Assembly: GCF_032118995.1 (NCBI RefSeq)
Contig: NC_092660.1
Location: forward strand, 1,131,501 to 1,195,500
Reading direction: 5' to 3'
DNA: 64,000 nucleotides
DNA from: Asterias amurensis
Lineage: Eukaryota; Echinodermata; Asteroidea; Forcipulatida; Asteriidae
The position numbers and the translations under genes are program-made. The notes below the pieces were generated by a model that was given only the letters and a program-made list of their open reading frames with translations, had not been told where the DNA came from and did not search any database. Positions within the stretch are counted from its first letter, which is position 1; every line of letters starts with the position of its first letter. Of the stretch, positions 59,875-64,000 are shown one piece after another.

Positions 59875-60066
59875 CTAATTTCATTGCTTTGCTTACCCTT
59901 AGCAAAAAATCAGCGCTTGTATATAAGCAGGGAATTCTGTGCTTACGTCCAGCATATTTCACGGTTTTGCAGGAATTTCGGCTTGTGCACATGCGTACTC
60001 CACGTTAAGTCTGCGCTTGCACATAAGCAGAGAATTTGGCGGTAAGAAGAGCCATGAAATTGGGCC
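59875..60066. mobile_element. GGGCCCAATTTCAT-type TIR MITE
   Basis: Same family as 29309-29547: TGGGCCTAATTTCATTGC on the left, GCCATGAAATTGGGCCC on the right. Confidence 0.7.
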
Positions 60067-60619
60067 CTGGTTCCAAGAAGACTGTTCCCAAAAGCCCCTT
60101 CACTCCAGGGCCCTGTTTCAAAAATTAACCAAGCACAATAAAATTATGCTTACCAAATCAAAGTAACCAGCCAAAATACCACTCCACATCTACCAAAAAT
60201 TTGAAATGCTTTGACTTTACAACGCCCAACATTTGGATTTTAGGCCTTGTCCAAATACTAATAATAGCACTCTGCACTATCAATGCTGAAAACAGAAGCA
60301 CAAAGAAGCAAGAAGCAGCTTGAAATAACCCATTTTTCTTTGACACATTTTCTCTTTACTGAAAGTTGTATTTTGGTGGCTTTTTGGAGCTTGTAAAAGT
60401 ATTAGTAAATAAACATTGTCAAAAAGATACAATTTGTGGTTGGTACTTTTTTTCTTGCATTTTAAATTCATATCGATATGAAACCTTTGCTTGTATTTCT
60501 GTACATCAGTTACATAACCTGGAAAAGAAGAAACAAAGTTAAACTCTTAAAACAACTTAATTAATTCTTCAGTGATTAATTATTGTTATTAAATGAAAAT
60601 TGCAATAAAACGATTAACC

Positions 60620-60691
60620 AGGGGGCACCCGGATTTGAACCGGGGACCTCTCGATCTGCAGTCGAATGCTCTACCACTGAGCTATACCCCC
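60620..60691 (-). tRNA. tRNA-Cys: tRNA-Cys (anticodon GCA)
   Basis: The minus strand reads a full 72-nt cloverleaf beginning GGGGGTATAGCTCAGTGG and ending GTGCCCCCT, nearly identical to the vertebrate cysteine tRNA. The acceptor stem GGGGG/CCCCC pairs, the A box and B box (GGTTCAAATCC) are intact, and the anticodon loop holds GCA. No intron. A TTTT run about 10 nt past the 3' end (minus strand) can serve as the Pol III terminator. It stands alone between ASF1 and the gene at 62144. Confidence 0.97.
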
Positions 60692-62143
60692 TCCATAGTT
60701 GAATCGGCGATTTCTAAGGATATAAACCCGTGCTAAAAACGCAGCGGCGCTCAGATTTCCAAATGAAATACTTTATTTTTAAATATTTTTTTGTGAGTAT
60801 TCTAAATAATTTGATGTTCGTTTTTTTTAAAGGAAATATTTAATTAGAGTATTGTATTTATTTTTGTGTATATAATACTTTTAACAATTTGTTGTTATTT
60901 TGAACTTTGTCGGTGTTTTGATTACTTATCTAAAATGACCTTTAGAGCTTAGGTCATGGGTCATTCTTCTGGCAACGAAAAACGGCAACCGATGTCAACG
61001 ACATTATTTATGAGAATGCGTGTTGCTTTTCTCCGAAAATAATGTAAAAGTAAGACGTTCTCCTTTTACTTTTTACAATAAGTGAATGATGTGATGTAAT
61101 TTCTGTTGTATTTCGAAATGTCGTTCCTCATGGTTTGACCCTCAGTCTGTGAACGGTATTTTGACGGAGCGTGTTTCGCCTGTTCTCATCTCATCTCACT
61201 GAACTTAAAATAATAATAACACCGTACCGTGTCGTGACTATATTAACAGAAGTTGAGACAACTCGACCTGTCGACCATGGTTTTCGGAGTGTCAAATTTG
61301 AATTGTTTATTGATGGACTTCATTCAAATATTACCCTGTCACACCTTTCAATTAAAAATGGTTTTGGAAGTCACACAAATGTTGGCCAAACGTAGCTAAT
61401 CATTTACTTATTTATTATCATTCAGACCGAGTCAGACTCAGACATAATCATGTCAGTCATGGCACGTTAACGGTTAATTATTGATTCGTTGATTCTGTAC
61501 GGGATAGCCACACCAGGCTTTTCTACAGTACTAAACAGATGCAGATGCAGATTAATAATCTGTTCATAATTCTGATAATATGATTTAATAAAAATTAAAA
61601 TTTAAACTGTGACTGTGTGAGGCTGTGAAGTTTCTTTGCAAATTGAGTCCGGCCACCACTCTTTATTTTAAACAGTTAAAGGGAATTGCTTGATAACTTT
61701 AATGGATGTTGTACTTTATTTCCCTAGTTTATATTCTTTTTTTAGGAATTTGTAGCTGAGTGTAGTTTAGTTACTAAACAGCAACGCTCAATTTCGACTG
61801 TTCAAGTGTTAACAAGGAAAATTCAGGCGTACGTTTCATCTCACGGATGGAACTCTTGCACTTTCATGCTCAAATGGAGTGTAGCAAGATTGGGATAGTT
61901 CAAAGTGGTGCTCTTGCCTCTCTAAATGCATGAAGTGGTGGCTGGAAAATATTCTTTGAATTATCAAACCTTTCAAAACTGTCTTTAGTTATTGTTGTTT
62001 CTGGTTTACAAAAAAACAATTAATGTATTTGTAACCCACCAAGGGCTAAAATTACTACAAAGTTCACAATTTAAAAATATTCCTTATTTATTTATAGCAT
62101 TGTCTGTCTCCAAGCAAAATACAAGAAACCCGCAGCATCAGTC
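60692..62143. other. tRNA to 62144 gene spacer
   Basis: Probably contains the promoter and a non-coding first exon of the 62144 gene. The GC-richer part around 60930-61280 is the best candidate. No other element recognised. Confidence 0.4.
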
Positions 62144-63340
62144 ATGGAAGATGAAAATGCAGTCTCCCAGAAGGAGTCGGAAACTGCCAAGGAGGAAGAG
62201 AAAGAGACGGACACTACTAAGGAGAAAAGCTTAAAGCCTGGTAGCGCTGGCTCCTCCAAATCCAGAACCCCATCGGCTTCTAGTAAGAGGAGTGCTTCTC
62301 CGGCCAAGACCCCTGCCACGAAGCCTGCTGCCAAGCCAGCTGATAAAGGGGCAGCGAAGGGCAAGAAACCAGTCAAAGGTATAGTTTAGCAGTTTGTAAT
62401 TGATTTGTTAAAAGCAAAGCGATGTTTGGCTAAGCTATTCAAATGCAAGCTCTGGTCTGGTGTTTCTTCTCCGCAGAGTGTGGGTTTGAGTCCTGGTGGT
62501 AGTGATTGGGACCATTAAAATACTTCAACATGATTACTTTGTCCTATCCTTTGGGTTGGACAATAATCCGTAGGTCTTAAAGGAACACGTTGCCTTGGAT
62601 CGGTCGAGTTGGTCTTTGAAAAGCGTTTGTAACCGTTTGTTATAAAATGCATATGATTAGAAAGATACTGTAAAAGTAGAACATATTGATCCACACAAAT
62701 ATCACTCGAAATTGCGTGGTTTTCCTTTTACCTCGTCGACAAACACGGTCGGCGATTTATGGGAGTCAAAATTATGGGAGTCAAATTTTTGACTCCCATA
62801 AATGGCCGACCGTGTTTGTTCGCAAAGTAAAAGGAAAACCACGCCATTTTGAGGCAAATGTGAGTGGATCATTATGTTCTACTTTTAACACCTCTTTCTA
62901 ACCATATGTATTTTATAACAAACGGTTACAAACGCTTTTCAAAGACCAACTCGACCAATCCAAGGCAACCAATACTACAAGTACTACGTTTTTAACTGAA
63001 AAACTCTGACCCCCCCCCCCAAAAAATAAAAAAAAGATGTCCCTTTTTATAATTATTTTTTTTTCATTTTATTACATCAAATTCATAAGAAAATGAAGAT
63101 AGAAAAATATGGAACACTCCAGAATGCAGGGTAGAACTTTTAAACCATTTGGTTTGAAAGTGTTCACAACAACCTTCATACCTGCAAGCTTTCGTATAGC
63201 AAACTTTCATGCTTTGCGCTCATAGTTCAGGTTGTTTCCTTCTCATTCCTGAACCTTTTACTATTCAATGGATTTTTGTTTTGCAGGAGGCAAATCAAAG
63301 AAGGATGAACATGAAGAAAAGCCGGCAGTTGAAGGAAAAG
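62144..63340 (+). CDS. Lys/Ala/Ser-rich protein, first two coding exons (3' partial)
   Basis: Exon 62098-62378 carries the ATG at 62144 and ends in phase 1; the next exon 63287-63340 continues the frame (GGKSKKDEHEEKP) and ends with a GTAAGC donor. The acceptor before 62098 (ATTTATTTATAG) means a non-coding 5' exon lies upstream, probably within 60.9-61.4 kb, not resolved. The protein opens acidic (MEDENAVSQKESETAKEEEK) and turns basic and low-complexity: Ser/Pro/Lys stretches (SSKSRTPSASSKRSASPAKTP) and AKPADKGAAKGKKP. This composition resembles microtubule- or calpain-inhibitor-type disordered N-termini (tau/MAP or calpastatin), but no diagnostic motif is visible. The gene continues past the window. 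Function is not assigned. Confidence 0.6.
62581..62972. mobile_element. foldback MITE family C
   Basis: Long inverted repeat (GATCGGTCGAGTTGGTCTTT and complement), central hairpin around GGGAGTCAAA. TTAA lies at the left edge (62577-62580); the right end appears to lack the last bases of the TIR. In the intron of the 62144 gene. Confidence 0.8.
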
Positions 63341-63368
63341 GTAAGCGCTCAAACAAAGTGGCCCTGTA

Positions 63369-63539
63369 TAGACCTTACGCACATGATGTCATATCAGTAG
63401 GGCGCCCTCACCAAGAGGTAAACACTGCCGTTCATTGGCCAAACCTGTGCGCCGCACATACAAATATGTGCGTTTTGATTGTTTCTTCATCGTTTTACCT
63501 CTAAGATGGTGGCTGGATGACTTCAGTGCATTAGGTCTA
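63369..63539. mobile_element. TAGACCTTA TIR MITE, second copy
   Basis: Same TIR (TAGACCTTACGCACATGA...GCATTAGGTCTA) and internal CATTGGCCAA; CRE-like cores altered. It starts 28 bp after the exon donor of the 62144 gene. Confidence 0.75.
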
Positions 63540-63654
63540 TTCTGGCAGTTACTAATATAGTCAATATTATGTCACTCCCCATAATTCTGCCTTGAGATTC
63601 GTTTAGATTGCGTCACATATGTGTTATTTTTACTAGAAAGCTGCACAGATGCAA

Positions 63655-64000
63655 CAGACTACAACCATAGCAACCAGGGTACTAGACCTAATAGCAACAA
63701 ATGTACTTTACCCATAGCAACCAGTGTACTACATAGCAACCAAAGTGCTATACCCATATCAACCAATGTAATTATCCATTGCAACAAATGTACGTTACCC
63801 ATAGCAACCAATGTACTTTATACCCATATCATCAGTATATAAACCCATAGCAACCAGTGTACTATACCCATAGCAACCAATGTACGTTACCCATAGCAAC
63901 CAATGTACTTTACCCATATCACCAGTATAATATACCCATAGCACCCAGTGTACTACACCCATAGCAACCAATGTACTTTACCCATAGCAACCAATGTACT
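63655..64000 (+). repeat. 23-bp satellite (CCATAGCAACCAATGTACTT), runs off the window
   Basis: About 15 units of CCATAGCAACCARTGTACTT with small length changes; some units lose a few bases or read CCATATCA. In the intron of the 62144 gene. Confidence 0.9.

Larger units (their letters stand above)
57786..60619. other. ASF1 3' region
   Basis: Non-coding. Contains a dispersed-repeat copy (57960-58060), a 3x34-bp tandem repeat (58645-58746), an expanded TTAA MITE (58763-59265) and a TIR element (59875-60066). No further gene before the tRNA. Confidence 0.6.

Noticed and set aside
62440-62540. Possible SINE (GGGTTTGAGTCCTGG)
   Set aside because: Only a B-box-like string; no A box or family match strong enough.

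Overview
The window is nuclear DNA of an intron-rich animal. Most genes split into short exons with GT-AG introns of 0.1-3 kb, and the host proteins closely follow vertebrate orthologues. The gaps are packed with small inverted-repeat transposons (MITEs), tRNA-derived SINE pieces and LINE 3' ends. This mix, plus a very abundant TTAA-flanked MITE, suggests a marine invertebrate deuterostome, most likely an echinoderm; the taxon is inference, not something the sequence states.

Layout, left to right. 1-2974: 5' flank or intron, repeats only. 2975-9813 (+): last ten exons of an SSX2IP/ADIP-type centriolar-satellite and adherens-junction protein; its N-terminal exons lie outside the window or were not found. 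9814-15736: repeat-rich spacer with nested MITEs. 15737-20713 (+): complete FAM32A (113 aa, four exons) whose first intron carries a 1.43 kb near-perfect foldback element. 20714-25331: spacer with MITEs. 25332-29898 (-): a three-coding-exon gene for a 205-aa protein I do not recognise. 30887-38688 (+): complete AP1M1, the mu subunit of the AP-1 clathrin adaptor (422 aa, ten exons). 42821-44285 (-): complete ELOF1 (83 aa, three exons). 47559-54101 (-): complete PLAA (802 aa, eleven exons). 54514-57785 (+): complete ASF1 histone chaperone (214 aa, four exons), head to head with PLAA across 412 bp. 60620-60691 (-): tRNA-Cys(GCA). 62144-63340 (+): first two coding exons of a Lys/Ala/Ser-rich protein that continues past the window end, where a 23-bp satellite begins.

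These are mostly housekeeping genes (vesicle traffic, transcription elongation, ubiquitin and membrane protein turnover, chromatin assembly) and do not form an operon or pathway. The layout has two divergent pairs (unrecognised gene/AP1M1 and PLAA/ASF1) and one convergent pair (AP1M1/ELOF1).

The most notable structures are non-coding: a Mutator-like foldback with a 9-bp target duplication; two TTAA MITEs that share one TTAA; a tandemly multiplied splice-acceptor cassette in front of AP1M1 exon 6; and a terminal satellite whose units approach, and twice match, the RFX X-box consensus. No CRISPR array, operon, retrovirus or Polinton was seen.
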